Below are positions 6,572 through 13,109 of a DNA stretch of 13,109 nucleotides, in pieces. Position 1 is the stretch's first letter. Each line of letters opens with the position of its first letter. Source of the DNA: Syntrophomonas sp. UBA1368 (GTDB lineage: Bacteria; Bacillota; Syntrophomonadia; Syntrophomonadales; Syntrophomonadaceae); assembly GCA_002305965.1 (NCBI GenBank), contig DBRM01000051.1, positions 1-13,109 on the forward strand, given 5' to 3'. Made by a program: the position numbers and the translations under genes. Below the pieces are notes generated by a model. That model saw only the letters and a list, made by a program, of their open reading frames with translations. It did not search any database and was not told the origin of the DNA.

Positions 6572-6937
6572 TTGCTGATTGGAATCGATATAATTGATAT
6601 AGACCGCGTGAAGAAAGCGGCTGAAAGAACACCGCGGTTTTTAAAGAGAGTTTTTACCAGTCAGGAGCTGGATTACTGCCTGGGCAAAAAAAACCCGTAT
6701 CCTTCATTGGCAGTCAGGTTTGCCGCCAAAGAGGCGATCAGGAAATCACATCCGCTGTTTATGAGCGGTATCCGTTATCATGATACCGAAGTGATCATCA
6801 ATGAAAACGGGCAGCCGCAATTTCTTTTGCATGGCAAAGCGCGGGAGAGGTTTGACCGGCATTTTAAACAAATGGCGTTGAGTCTCTCTCATGCAGATAA
6901 ACAGGCCATTGCAGCAGTGATCGTTGAGGAGGGTTAG
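6572..6937 (+). CDS. acpS: Holo-[acyl-carrier-protein] synthase AcpS
   Basis: The 121-residue enzyme transfers 4'-phosphopantetheine from coenzyme A to acyl carrier protein, activating it for fatty acid synthesis. The length is normal for AcpS (about 120). The N-terminal IGIDIIDIDRV holds the metal-binding Asp, and RFAAKEAIRKS (near residues 49-59) holds the conserved Glu and Lys. The C-terminal LSLSHADKQAIAAVIVE matches the family's end. The frame stays open back to a TTG at 6518, but TTG 6572 fits the AcpS N-terminus and has AGAGGG five bases upstream and AAAGGAG further up. The start is thus likely but not certain. The GAGGAGGG needed for the next gene lies inside its last codons, and only three bases separate the two genes, so they form one operon. 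Confidence 0.9.
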   Translation: MLIGIDIIDIDRVKKAAERTPRFLKRVFTSQELDYCLGKKNPYPSLAVRFAAKEAIRKSHPLFMSGIRYHDTEVIINENGQPQFLLHGKARERFDRHFKQMALSLSHADKQAIAAVIVEEG

Positions 6938-6940
6938 TAA

Positions 6941-8497
6941 ATGAAATTGGTCAAAGCAGCTGAAATGCAGGATATTGACCGCAGAGCTTCCAGTGAATAT
7001 GGGATTCCGAGCCTGGTGCTGATGGAAAATGCCGGGATTAAAACGGCGGAAATGGTGAGGAATCTGCTGGGCAGTATCACAGACAAAAAAGTGATCATAT
7101 TGGCGGGGCGCGGGAATAACGGCGGTGACGGCTTGGTAGCGGCCCGGCATTTACATAACAGCGGAGCGATCCCCATAACTTTTGTGATGGGCAATATAGA
7201 ACAGCTTAGTCCGGACAGCCAAATTAATTTTGCTATTTTACAAAAGATAACGGACCGAATTTATCCGCTGACCGATGAAAGCCATCTTGAACAATTCATG
7301 TGGGAAATGCTCGACGGGGATATTATTATTGATGCTATATACGGAATTGGCTTTAAAGGCAGTTTAAACGAGTATGAAGCTCGTATCGTGCAATGGGTAA
7401 ACCATTCTCGCCTGCCGGTTTTATCTGTTGATATACCTTCCGGCGTAGAAGCTGACAGCGGGAGGGTAAAGGGCGAGGCAGTCAAAGCGGCAGCTACAGT
7501 CACTTTTGCTTTGCCCAAACCAGGACTGATCCTGGAACCGGGCAAAAATTATACCAGTCAGCTTTCGATTGCAGACATATCAATACCTAAGGCTTTGCTG
7601 GAACACAAACGCCTACAAACCAACCTTATCACCGAGGATATGGCAGCCAGGCTGCTGGGACCCAGAGATCCTGATTCCCATAAAGGGACATTTGGACATG
7701 CCCTGTTAATTGGAGGGTCTACCGGTTTAAGCGGAGCGATCCTTCTGGCTTCACAGGCAACCATAAGAACCGGCGCCGGATTGGTCACTGCAGCCCTTCC
7801 CAAATCTCTGGTGCCGTTATTCGATGCGGCCTTACAGGAAGTGATGAGTATCCCATTGATGGAAACCAGACAGGGTACGATTGCACCAGAGGCTTTGCCG
7901 GCAATAGGAAATATTCTGGGAGCTTCGTCAGTATGCGCTGTTGGTCCGGGATTGTCGCGTTACAAGGAAGCCAATGCTATCCTGCGGTTTATTCTGGAAA
8001 GGGCAGGCGTCCCGGTGGTTATTGATGCAGATGGCTTGAATGCACTGGCAGAGGATATCGATATTCTAAAACAACGTCAGATCCCGATCGTACTAACGCC
8101 TCACCCTGGTGAAATGGCCAGGCTAACCGGTAAGAGCACAGAAGAGATCCAGTCTGACCGTATTCATTATGCGGTGCACTATGCCCGGGAGTGGGGTGCT
8201 ACCGTAGTGCTTAAAGGGAATAAAACGGTTATAGCAGCACCTAACGGGGAAACATACATAAACATTACCGGGAACCCGGGGATGGCTACTGCCGGCAGCG
8301 GGGATGTATTGTGCGGCATCATAACCGGGCTGATTTCTCAGGGGATTAATCCGGTAAACGCATCTGTAGCCGGCGTCTATCTGCATGGTTTAAGCGGTGA
8401 TCATGCTGCCGGAATAAAAGGACAAAGGGGACTTATCGCTGGTGATCTGATTGAAGCCTTGCCTGTGGTAATAGCCCGGTTTGAAAAAGAGAAATGA
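6941..8497 (+). CDS. nnr: Bifunctional NAD(P)HX epimerase / ADP-dependent NAD(P)HX dehydratase
   Basis: The 518-residue cytoplasmic enzyme repairs hydrated nicotinamide cofactors. The N-terminal YjeF_N epimerase domain (about 1-215) interconverts R- and S-NAD(P)HX; it shows GRGNNGGDGLVAARHL at 56-71, DAIYGIGFKG at 131-140 and VDIPSGVEADSG at 163-174. The C-terminal ribokinase-like dehydratase domain (about 228-515) converts S-NAD(P)HX back to NAD(P)H using ADP. It shows KGTFGHALLIGGS at 248-260, IDADGLNAL at 361-369, LTPHPGEMARLTG at 385-397, and the GNPGMATAGSGDVLCG segment at 444-459 with the catalytic-type Asp455. Start ATG 6941 follows GAGGAGGG (6926-6933) by seven bases. It sits between acpS and the CBS-alr pair, as in many Firmicutes. 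Both domains look intact. Confidence 0.93.
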   Translation: MKLVKAAEMQDIDRRASSEYGIPSLVLMENAGIKTAEMVRNLLGSITDKKVIILAGRGNNGGDGLVAARHLHNSGAIPITFVMGNIEQLSPDSQINFAILQKITDRIYPLTDESHLEQFMWEMLDGDIIIDAIYGIGFKGSLNEYEARIVQWVNHSRLPVLSVDIPSGVEADSGRVKGEAVKAAATVTFALPKPGLILEPGKNYTSQLSIADISIPKALLEHKRLQTNLITEDMAARLLGPRDPDSHKGTFGHALLIGGSTGLSGAILLASQATIRTGAGLVTAALPKSLVPLFDAALQEVMSIPLMETRQGTIAPEALPAIGNILGASSVCAVGPGLSRYKEANAILRFILERAGVPVVIDADGLNALAEDIDILKQRQIPIVLTPHPGEMARLTGKSTEEIQSDRIHYAVHYAREWGATVVLKGNKTVIAAPNGETYINITGNPGMATAGSGDVLCGIITGLISQGINPVNASVAGVYLHGLSGDHAAGIKGQRGLIAGDLIEALPVVIARFEKEK

Positions 8498-8559
8498 AAA
8501 ACCATGCAGGGATTTGTTAAAATCTAAACAGGAAGCAAAATAAGAAAGAGGTGTTTCAT

Positions 8560-9015
8560 TTGCTGGCCAAAGATATTATGACTGCCGATGTGATCACTGT
8601 ATCTCCTGATGAGCAGGTGGAAGTGGTGGCCAGACTGCTGATCGACAATAAAATCAGCGGCATACCAGTAGTAGACAGTGACCAACATATATTAGGCATC
8701 GTGACTGAAAAAGACCTGCTGATCAAAGCCAGTGAGCTTAAAGTACCGTTTTATGTTACCCTGTTTGACAGTATCATTTTTTTGGAAAACCCTATGCGTT
8801 TCAGCAATAATTTAAAAAAATATACAGCTTCCAAAGTGAAAGATGTAATGACGGTAAAAGTAGAAGTTGTAGACGAAAATGCACCTATTCATGAAATCGC
8901 TGAAATTATGCAGAACAAGAAGATCAATCGTCTTCCGGTAGTCAGGAATAATAAATTGATTGGTATTGTGACCCGAAATGATGTATTAAAGGCAATCGTG
9001 AAAAACAATGGATAA
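8560..9015 (+). CDS. Two-CBS-domain protein of unknown ligand
   Basis: The 151-residue protein consists almost only of a CBS pair (Bateman module). CBS1 covers residues 1-58 (AKDIMTADVITVSPDEQV, then GIPVVDSDQHILGIVTEKDLL) and CBS2 covers 93-148 (VKDVMTVKVEVVDENAPI, then RLPVVRNNKLIGIVTRNDVL). A linker of about 35 residues with a hydrophobic patch (VPFYVTLFDSIIFLENP) joins them. Such modules commonly bind adenine nucleotides such as AMP, ATP or SAM and regulate partners; the ligand here is unknown. There is no attached catalytic or DNA-binding domain. I chose TTG 8560 because AGAGGTG (8547-8553) is six bases upstream; the in-frame GTG 8551 lies within that site. Its last eight bases overlap the alr start, so the two are probably co-translated. 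Confidence 0.88.
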   Translation: MLAKDIMTADVITVSPDEQVEVVARLLIDNKISGIPVVDSDQHILGIVTEKDLLIKASELKVPFYVTLFDSIIFLENPMRFSNNLKKYTASKVKDVMTVKVEVVDENAPIHEIAEIMQNKKINRLPVVRNNKLIGIVTRNDVLKAIVKNNG

Positions 9016-10129
9016 TAAAAGACCAACCTGGGCAGAAATAGATTTAAAAGCAATACACTATAATTTGCATAGAATCAGAGAAGCAGCGGCCCCCGCAAGC
9101 GTGATGGCTGTGGTCAAAGCCAATGCATATGGTCATGGTGTATACGAGATAACCAAAGCTTGTATGCAGGAGGGAGTTGAACATTTAGGGGTAGCGACTC
9201 TTGATGAAGCACTGGAGATCCGGCGTGATGGAGTGGCGGTGCCAATTTTGGTTTTAGGCCCCCTTGATCCTGAATATGCGCAGACAGCAATTGATTGGAA
9301 TCTGAGAATAACCGTTTTCAACGTAACTCTGGCGAGAGCTTTGTCGGATGCAGCAATTAAATCTTCTAAATCTGCTTATATTCACATAAAAATAGATACA
9401 GGAATGGGACGATTAGGTTTTCCTCCGAATCAGGAAACAGTCGAACAGATTGTTCAAATTTCACGTATGCCAGGAATCAAACTGGAAGGGATCTTTACCC
9501 ATTTTGCCAGTGCAGATGAAGTAGATAAAAGCAAAACCTTGCGTCAGCTGGAGTTATTTAATCACCTGACTGCGGAATTGGAAAAGCAGGGGGTTACGTT
9601 TCCGATAAAACACTGTTCCAACAGTGCAGCACTGATTGAATTGCCTGAGGCCCGGTTTAATATGGTAAGGGCGGGGATCATTTTATATGGGCTTTATCCC
9701 TCACCTTATGTGAGGAAGGACTTACTGAAGGTAATCCCGGCGATGACTTTAAAAAGCAGGATCAGCTTTTTGAAGCAGTTAAAAACCGGTGATACAGTGA
9801 GTTATGGGTGTACATGGCAATGTGTGCAGGATACCTTGGTGGCGACAGTGCCCATCGGATATGCTGACGGTTACAGCCGCTTGTTATCCAATCAGGCGTT
9901 TGGCGCTGTACGAGGTCAACGGGTGCCGCTGATCGGGACTATATGCATGGATCAGTGTATGTTCGATGTGACCAATGTCGAAGGTGTCAGGGAAGGGGAC
10001 GAAATCATCCTTTTTGGCAGGCCGGAGGATTTGGTTACAGCTGATGAATTGGCTGAAATAAAGGGAACCATCAATTATGAGATCGTATGTGCAGTGGGTT
10101 CCAGAGTTCCCAGGATTTACATTTCCTAA
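9008..10129 (+). CDS. alr: Alanine racemase
   Basis: The 373-residue PLP enzyme interconverts L- and D-alanine for peptidoglycan precursors. The N-terminal TIM barrel carries VVKANAYGHG with the PLP lysine Lys38, then HIKIDTGMGRLGF (126-138) and FTHFASAD (163-170). In the C-terminal beta domain, SYG at 265-267 supplies the catalytic Tyr266, spaced 19 residues from the Tyr of PIGYADGYSR, the same spacing as in characterised alanine racemases. GTICMDQCMFDV (310-321) completes the active site, and the protein ends with the usual SRVPRIY. All expected key residues are present. ATG 9008 overlaps the CBS gene by eight bases and has only a weak AAAGG-like site about 14 bases upstream, which supports translational coupling. 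The antitoxin-toxin pair follows. Confidence 0.95.
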   Translation: MDNKRPTWAEIDLKAIHYNLHRIREAAAPASVMAVVKANAYGHGVYEITKACMQEGVEHLGVATLDEALEIRRDGVAVPILVLGPLDPEYAQTAIDWNLRITVFNVTLARALSDAAIKSSKSAYIHIKIDTGMGRLGFPPNQETVEQIVQISRMPGIKLEGIFTHFASADEVDKSKTLRQLELFNHLTAELEKQGVTFPIKHCSNSAALIELPEARFNMVRAGIILYGLYPSPYVRKDLLKVIPAMTLKSRISFLKQLKTGDTVSYGCTWQCVQDTLVATVPIGYADGYSRLLSNQAFGAVRGQRVPLIGTICMDQCMFDVTNVEGVREGDEIILFGRPEDLVTADELAEIKGTINYEIVCAVGSRVPRIYIS

Positions 10130-10147
10130 TTCAGCTAATTATTGGAT

Positions 10148-10176
10148 TTGCGAGCAGGTTATCGAATCCCTATAAT
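10148..10176 (+). promoter_or_regulatory. Promoter of the EndoAI-EndoA operon
   Basis: TTGCGA (10148-10153) and a perfect TATAAT (10171-10176) are separated by 17 bases, in the 93-base gap after alr. The start of the antitoxin gene is about 46 bases past the -10. This would let the toxin-antitoxin pair be expressed apart from alr. Confidence 0.7.
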
Positions 10177-10222
10177 AGAAATATCATCTATACTTTTTTA
10201 TTTTATTCTGGAGGTGCTCGCA

Positions 10223-10471
10223 TTGCCAGCCTCAAAAAGGATCATTATAACAGTTCCGGAAAATCTTTTATGCGAAGTGGATCATATAACAGAAGATGAG
10301 TGTAAGAATCGCAGTCAGATCGTCAGAGAAGCAATCATATTATATCTGAGTGAGCGTAAAAAAGTTCTAATGAAAGAACAAATGAAAAAAGGGTATCTGG
10401 AAATGGCCGAAATCAATTTAACGCTGGCCTGTGAAGATGGCGGACCTGAAGAATATACTCTTAAAACCTGA
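10223..10471 (+). CDS. ndoAI: EndoAI/MazE-type antitoxin (ribbon-helix-helix)
   Basis: This 82-residue protein is the probable antitoxin of the downstream RNase. Residues 4-46 fit a ribbon-helix-helix DNA-binding fold: a beta strand (SKRIIITVPENLL), a helix, then NRSQIVREAIILYLSERKK. The remaining C-terminal part, about 47-82, is acidic and would wrap the toxin. The length is close to B. subtilis EndoAI (about 93). TTG 10223 is chosen because TGGAGGTG (about 10209-10215) is seven bases upstream; the frame is open further up, but those 27 residues have no ribosome binding site and lie across the promoter. Such antitoxins usually repress their own promoter together with the toxin. The stop is 22 bases before the toxin start. 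Confidence 0.87.
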   Translation: MPASKRIIITVPENLLCEVDHITEDECKNRSQIVREAIILYLSERKKVLMKEQMKKGYLEMAEINLTLACEDGGPEEYTLKT

Positions 10472-10493
10472 CATAAAAAATGTTGGAGTGATA

Positions 10494-10847
10494 ATGAATA
10501 TGATCAAACGGGGCGAAATTTATTTTGCTCAGCTCAATCCGGTAGTGGGGTCTGAACAAGGAGGTATAAGACCGGTAGTGGTTGTCCAGAATGACATTGG
10601 CAACCAGTATAGTCCGACGACTATCATACTGGCGATCACCTCCCAGATCAATAAAGCAAAACTACCTACACACATTGAGCTGAAGGCTGAGACCTATGGA
10701 TTGGAAAGAGATTCGGTTATTCTGGCAGAGCAGATCCGGACCATTGATAAAGCCAGATTGAAACAAAGGATAGCCATTCTGAAAGAAGAAACCATGAAAA
10801 AGGTGGATCAGGCCTTGTTAATAAGTTTAGCCTTGCAGGAAAATTAG
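10494..10847 (+). CDS. ndoA: EndoA/MazF-type mRNA interferase toxin
   Basis: The 117-residue protein is a sequence-specific single-strand endoribonuclease of the MazF/PemK family. IKRGEIYFAQLNPVVGSEQG followed by GIRPVVVVQND is the family hallmark. Arg26 and Thr49 (in LAITSQ) align with the catalytic Arg25 and Thr48 of B. subtilis EndoA, so the enzyme should be active. The C-terminal EQIRTIDKARLKQRI segment is also typical. B. subtilis EndoA cuts at U^ACAU; the same specificity here is inference. ATG 10494 has GGAG (10485-10488) five bases upstream; ATG 10500, giving two residues less, is the alternative and resembles the EndoA N-terminus equally well. The longer frame upstream overlaps the antitoxin gene and is not needed. 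A strong terminator follows. Confidence 0.93.
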   Translation: MNMIKRGEIYFAQLNPVVGSEQGGIRPVVVVQNDIGNQYSPTTIILAITSQINKAKLPTHIELKAETYGLERDSVILAEQIRTIDKARLKQRIAILKEETMKKVDQALLISLALQEN

Positions 10848-10865
10848 TTACATATTAATGATTAC

Positions 10866-10897
10866 AGGAGCAGTTTCAAAAAAGCTGCTCCTTTTTA
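10866..10897 (+). terminator. Intrinsic terminator of the acpS-ndoA block
   Basis: AGGAGCAG (10866-10873) pairs perfectly with CTGCTCCT (10885-10892), and the loop ends can add AAA/TTT pairs. A TTTTT run at 10892-10896 follows directly. Confidence 0.9.
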
Positions 10898-10990
10898 TTG
10901 CAGGCAGATACATATATAAAACAGAGCAAAAAGAACAATTCCGAGGTTATTTAATACATTGAAGTAAAGAAAAAATTTGGAGGGGTATTT

Positions 10991-11731
10991 TTGAAGCCCA
11001 TTATAGGAATAACCGGAAATTTTGATCTGGAAGAAAACTTATATTTTCTGGCGGAATCCTACCCAGCATCCATTATCAGAGCAGGTGCAGCAGCCATCAT
11101 CTTACCGCCGGAGGAAAGGCTGGTGAATGACTATATAAAAAACTGTCATGGGATCTTGTTATCAGGCGGAGGTGATATCGATCCGGCTTATTGGAACGAG
11201 CCGCCTTCATGGGCATTGGGGAATATCAATCCGCGTCGGGACCGGTTTGAGATACAACTGGCCAGAAAATGCCTTGATCTGGGTTTGCCGCTTTTCGGTA
11301 TCTGCCGCGGTTGTCAGATACTCAATGTGGCAATGGGAGGAAGCCTCATCCAGGATATCCGCTCCCGGTTAAGTCATCAGCAAAAAGCTCCGCGCAATTA
11401 TGCTTTTCATGATATATTTATTGATGAAGATTCTTATTTGTTCAAGATTTTAGGTAAACCAACCATAAAGGTCAACAGTTTTCATCATCAGGCCATAAAG
11501 AAAGTCGGAACGCAGCTTACAGTAAGTGCCCGGGCGGAAGAAAACATCATTGAAGCTGTTGAACTAAGGGATCACCCCTTTGCCATAGGTGTCCAGTGGC
11601 ACCCCGAATGTATGGAGGATGCAAATGCAGTTAGTTTGTTTAAGGCATTTGTTGAACAAGCAGCCATCTATCAACATAGACTTTATTCTAAAATAACAAC
11701 TTCCCGCACCCCCAGTCGGGAGAAATCATAA
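10991..11731 (+). CDS. Peptidase C26 family glutamine amidotransferase-like hydrolase (gamma-glutamyl hydrolase / PuuD type)
   Basis: The 246-residue protein has the class I glutamine amidotransferase fold and belongs with peptidase C26, whose members cleave gamma-glutamyl amides such as gamma-glutamyl-GABA. The nucleophile is Cys105 in LFGICRGCQILNVAMGG (101-117). The triad is completed by His204 and Glu206 in GVQWHPE (200-206). SGGGDIDPAYW (58-68) and VNSFHHQAIK (161-170) are further family marks. Residues 1-10 (MKPIIGITGN) form the standard first strand. TTG 10991 is the start, with GGAGGGG five bases upstream. The C-terminal dozen residues (from about 233) are polar and may be disordered. 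Substrate is not predictable; the downstream amidohydrolase suggests a degradative pathway. No convincing promoter was found in the 93 bases between the preceding terminator and this gene. Confidence 0.88.
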   Translation: MKPIIGITGNFDLEENLYFLAESYPASIIRAGAAAIILPPEERLVNDYIKNCHGILLSGGGDIDPAYWNEPPSWALGNINPRRDRFEIQLARKCLDLGLPLFGICRGCQILNVAMGGSLIQDIRSRLSHQQKAPRNYAFHDIFIDEDSYLFKILGKPTIKVNSFHHQAIKKVGTQLTVSARAEENIIEAVELRDHPFAIGVQWHPECMEDANAVSLFKAFVEQAAIYQHRLYSKITTSRTPSREKS

Positions 11732-11757
11732 AATAGACAGTGGAAGGAGATTTACTC

Positions 11758-12903
11758 ATGCTGGTTATCCAAGGGGGTAAAGTATTAACGCTGGACCACA
11801 ACCGCGTTATCGGCAATGCAACCATCATCATAGAAGGGCAGCTCATTAAAGCGATAGGAGAAAACATCCCGCTGCCGGATGAATGTACCGTAATAGATGC
11901 AGCAGGAAAATATATATTGCCGGGTTTTATTGATGCTCATACCCATATCGGTCTGGAAGAAGAAATTTATGCGGTTGAAGGCGATGATGTAAATGAAACT
12001 TCAGATCCGGTTACCCCTGAACTGCAGGCGCTGGATGGGATCAATCTGGATGATTTGGCATTCGCTGATGCCCTGTCAGGGGGTGTGACCAGATCGATAT
12101 CCCTGCCGGGCAGTGCAAATGTGATCGGCGGGCAGGCAGTTTTCCTGAAACATCTTGCAGCTTCTCCCAGTGAAATGATTTGCAGAAATCCTGCCGGATT
12201 AAAAGCCGCCCTGGGGGAAAATCCAAAGCGGGTATACTCCCGGCAGAAGAAAACTCCGGTTACCAGAATGGCCAGCGCCAGTTTGCTCCGGGAAGCGCTA
12301 TTTGTTGCCCGGCAGAATATGGATAAAAAAGATTTGGCTGCCAGAGATATTTATCGGCAAAAACCTTTACAGTGCATACTGAGAAAAGAAATGCCTTTAA
12401 TGGTTCATGCGCACCGGGCAGACGATATTTTGACCGCCTTAAGGATCAAGGACGAATTTGACATTGATATGGTCATCCAGCATGGTACGGAAGCTTTTAA
12501 AGTTGCCGACGATTTGGTCGCAAGAAACGTGGCGGTATTACTGGGGCCCTTGCTGGTCAACCGTGCCAAAGTGGAAATGAAGGAAGTATCTTTTAAGAAT
12601 GCTGCCAAACTTGAGCGGCAGGGGGTAAAATTTGGCTTTATTACTGATCATCCGGTCATACCGATAAAATATTTACGTGAATGTGCTGCCATCGCTGTCA
12701 GAGAAGGATTGGATGAGGAGGCTGCGCTTAAGGCGTTAACCATCTCTCCGGCACAGATTTTACACGTCGATGATGAGCTCGGTTCCATCACAGCCGGCAA
12801 AAGGGCGGATCTGGTGATATTCGACGGACATCCGTTTGATTTCCGCTCCCGGGTACTTAATACAATCGTTGATGGAATTGTTTGGGGGGATCAAAGTGAA
12901 TAA
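11758..12903 (+). CDS. Imidazolonepropionase-like amidohydrolase of unknown substrate
   Basis: The 381-residue protein is a metal-dependent hydrolase of the amidohydrolase superfamily. The small beta domain starts at LVIQGGKVLT. The TIM barrel opens with the metal motif GFIDAHTHIG (His61, His63), and later strands carry MVHAHR (His217, His219), IQHGTEA (His242) and ITDHPV (Asp297). GLKAALGENPK (147-157) holds a lysine typical of this uncharacterised subgroup. The end, LGSITAGKRADLVIFDGHPFD, returns to the beta domain. All expected ligands are present, so it should be active. ATG 11758 is chosen because GGAAGGAGA (11742-11750) precedes it; in-frame GTG 11740 precedes that site. It follows the C26 gene by 26 bases, so the two are probably co-transcribed. 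The substrate (cyclic amide, dipeptide or other) cannot be told. Confidence 0.88.
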   Translation: MLVIQGGKVLTLDHNRVIGNATIIIEGQLIKAIGENIPLPDECTVIDAAGKYILPGFIDAHTHIGLEEEIYAVEGDDVNETSDPVTPELQALDGINLDDLAFADALSGGVTRSISLPGSANVIGGQAVFLKHLAASPSEMICRNPAGLKAALGENPKRVYSRQKKTPVTRMASASLLREALFVARQNMDKKDLAARDIYRQKPLQCILRKEMPLMVHAHRADDILTALRIKDEFDIDMVIQHGTEAFKVADDLVARNVAVLLGPLLVNRAKVEMKEVSFKNAAKLERQGVKFGFITDHPVIPIKYLRECAAIAVREGLDEEAALKALTISPAQILHVDDELGSITAGKRADLVIFDGHPFDFRSRVLNTIVDGIVWGDQSE

Positions 12904-13087
12904 AGGTGATGTATTCACTGTCTACCTGGATGGAAATGTAATGACCGTATGTGTGGTGGGTTTTTATGATGATGAGCTGACCGGTGAAGAAATGGTGATC
13001 CTGGCAGTCGTCAGCCGGGAGAATATGGTGCATGTTCCTCTGGATGATCTGCAAAGCCTGTTTCCCGATAATAAATACCAGAATTAA
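12896..13087 (+). CDS. 63-residue protein of unknown function
   Basis: I do not recognise this small gene. GTG 12896 overlaps the amidohydrolase stop by eight bases and has a G-rich GGGGGGA about five bases upstream, a good ribosome binding site. The protein is acidic, without membrane segment or signal peptide. Its pattern of short strands (GDVFTVYLDGNVMTVCVVGFYDDE, split here as GDVFTVYLDG and VMTVCVVGFYDD) followed by EMVILAVVSRENMVHVPLDDLQSLF suggests a small beta-barrel-like fold, which is only an impression. The coupling by overlap suggests it is made in proportion to the amidohydrolase. The frame is also open further upstream inside the amidohydrolase gene, but with no ribosome binding site. 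Confidence 0.68.
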   Translation: MNKGDVFTVYLDGNVMTVCVVGFYDDELTGEEMVILAVVSRENMVHVPLDDLQSLFPDNKYQN

Positions 13088-13109
13088 ATAAGAACAAGAG
13101 GCAGCCATT

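Noticed and set aside
6746..7150. 134-codon open frame on the minus strand
   Set aside because: It lies antisense across the end of acpS and the start of the NAD(P)HX repair gene, both with clear family motifs; it has no recognisable motif and no ribosome binding site of note.
10142..10222. Upstream extension of the antitoxin reading frame
   Set aside because: It overlaps the well-formed promoter and has no Shine-Dalgarno site, while TTG 10223 has a strong one.
11702..11721. Hairpin TCCCG / CGGGA at the end of the C26 gene as a terminator
   Set aside because: The stem is only five pairs, it is inside the coding sequence and no T run follows.
12857..13108. Minus-strand open frame of 83 codons at the right edge
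   Set aside because: It is antisense to the end of the amidohydrolase and the 63-aa gene; composition looks like a shadow frame.

Overview
The window is a gene-dense stretch (13.1 kb, mid-to-low G+C by eye) from a Gram-positive bacterium of the Firmicutes. A clostridial, Peptococcaceae-like anaerobe is the best guess. The basis is the strong AGGAGG-type Shine-Dalgarno sites, frequent TTG and GTG starts, the conserved Firmicute order acpS - (NAD(P)HX repair) - alr - ndoAI - ndoA, and a YedF-type selenium-metabolism protein typical of anaerobes. The species assignment is inference. No mobile elements, CRISPR arrays, rRNA or tRNA genes were seen, and no gene-free stretch exceeds 300 bases.

Layout, left to right. 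(1) 1-84 is the 3' tail of an upstream gene resembling the C-terminus of YyaL/DUF255 thioredoxin-like proteins. (2) 177-2696 is a tightly packed zinc/manganese-type ABC importer operon (lipoprotein, ATPase, permease) closed by an intrinsic terminator. (3) 2832-3806 encodes an exported L,D-transpeptidase with a peptidoglycan-binding domain on each side of the catalytic domain. (4) A 283-base spacer (3807-4089) holds a terminator and a likely promoter for a TusA-DsrE fusion (YedF family). (5) 4773-6113 is an MgtE magnesium channel with a good promoter of its own. It is convergent with a small CopZ-like copper chaperone on the minus strand (6173-6382), and one hairpin can terminate both.

(6) 6572-10847 is the conserved cell-envelope and housekeeping block: AcpS (activates acyl carrier protein), bifunctional NAD(P)HX epimerase/dehydratase, a two-CBS-domain protein, alanine racemase (its start overlaps the CBS gene by 8 bases), then the EndoAI/EndoA (MazE/MazF-type) antitoxin-toxin pair with its own promoter and terminator. 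(7) 10991-13087 is a probable three-gene operon: a class I glutamine amidotransferase-like peptidase C26 (gamma-glutamyl hydrolase type), an imidazolonepropionase-like amidohydrolase, and a 63-residue protein of unknown function whose start overlaps the amidohydrolase end.

Most of the window is ordinary chromosomal content. The parts most worth a second look are the C26 hydrolase / amidohydrolase / 63-aa unit of unknown substrate, the CBS-domain gene fused by overlap to alr, the TACAT motifs clustered just after the EndoA toxin gene, and perfect palindromes lying in three predicted promoters.
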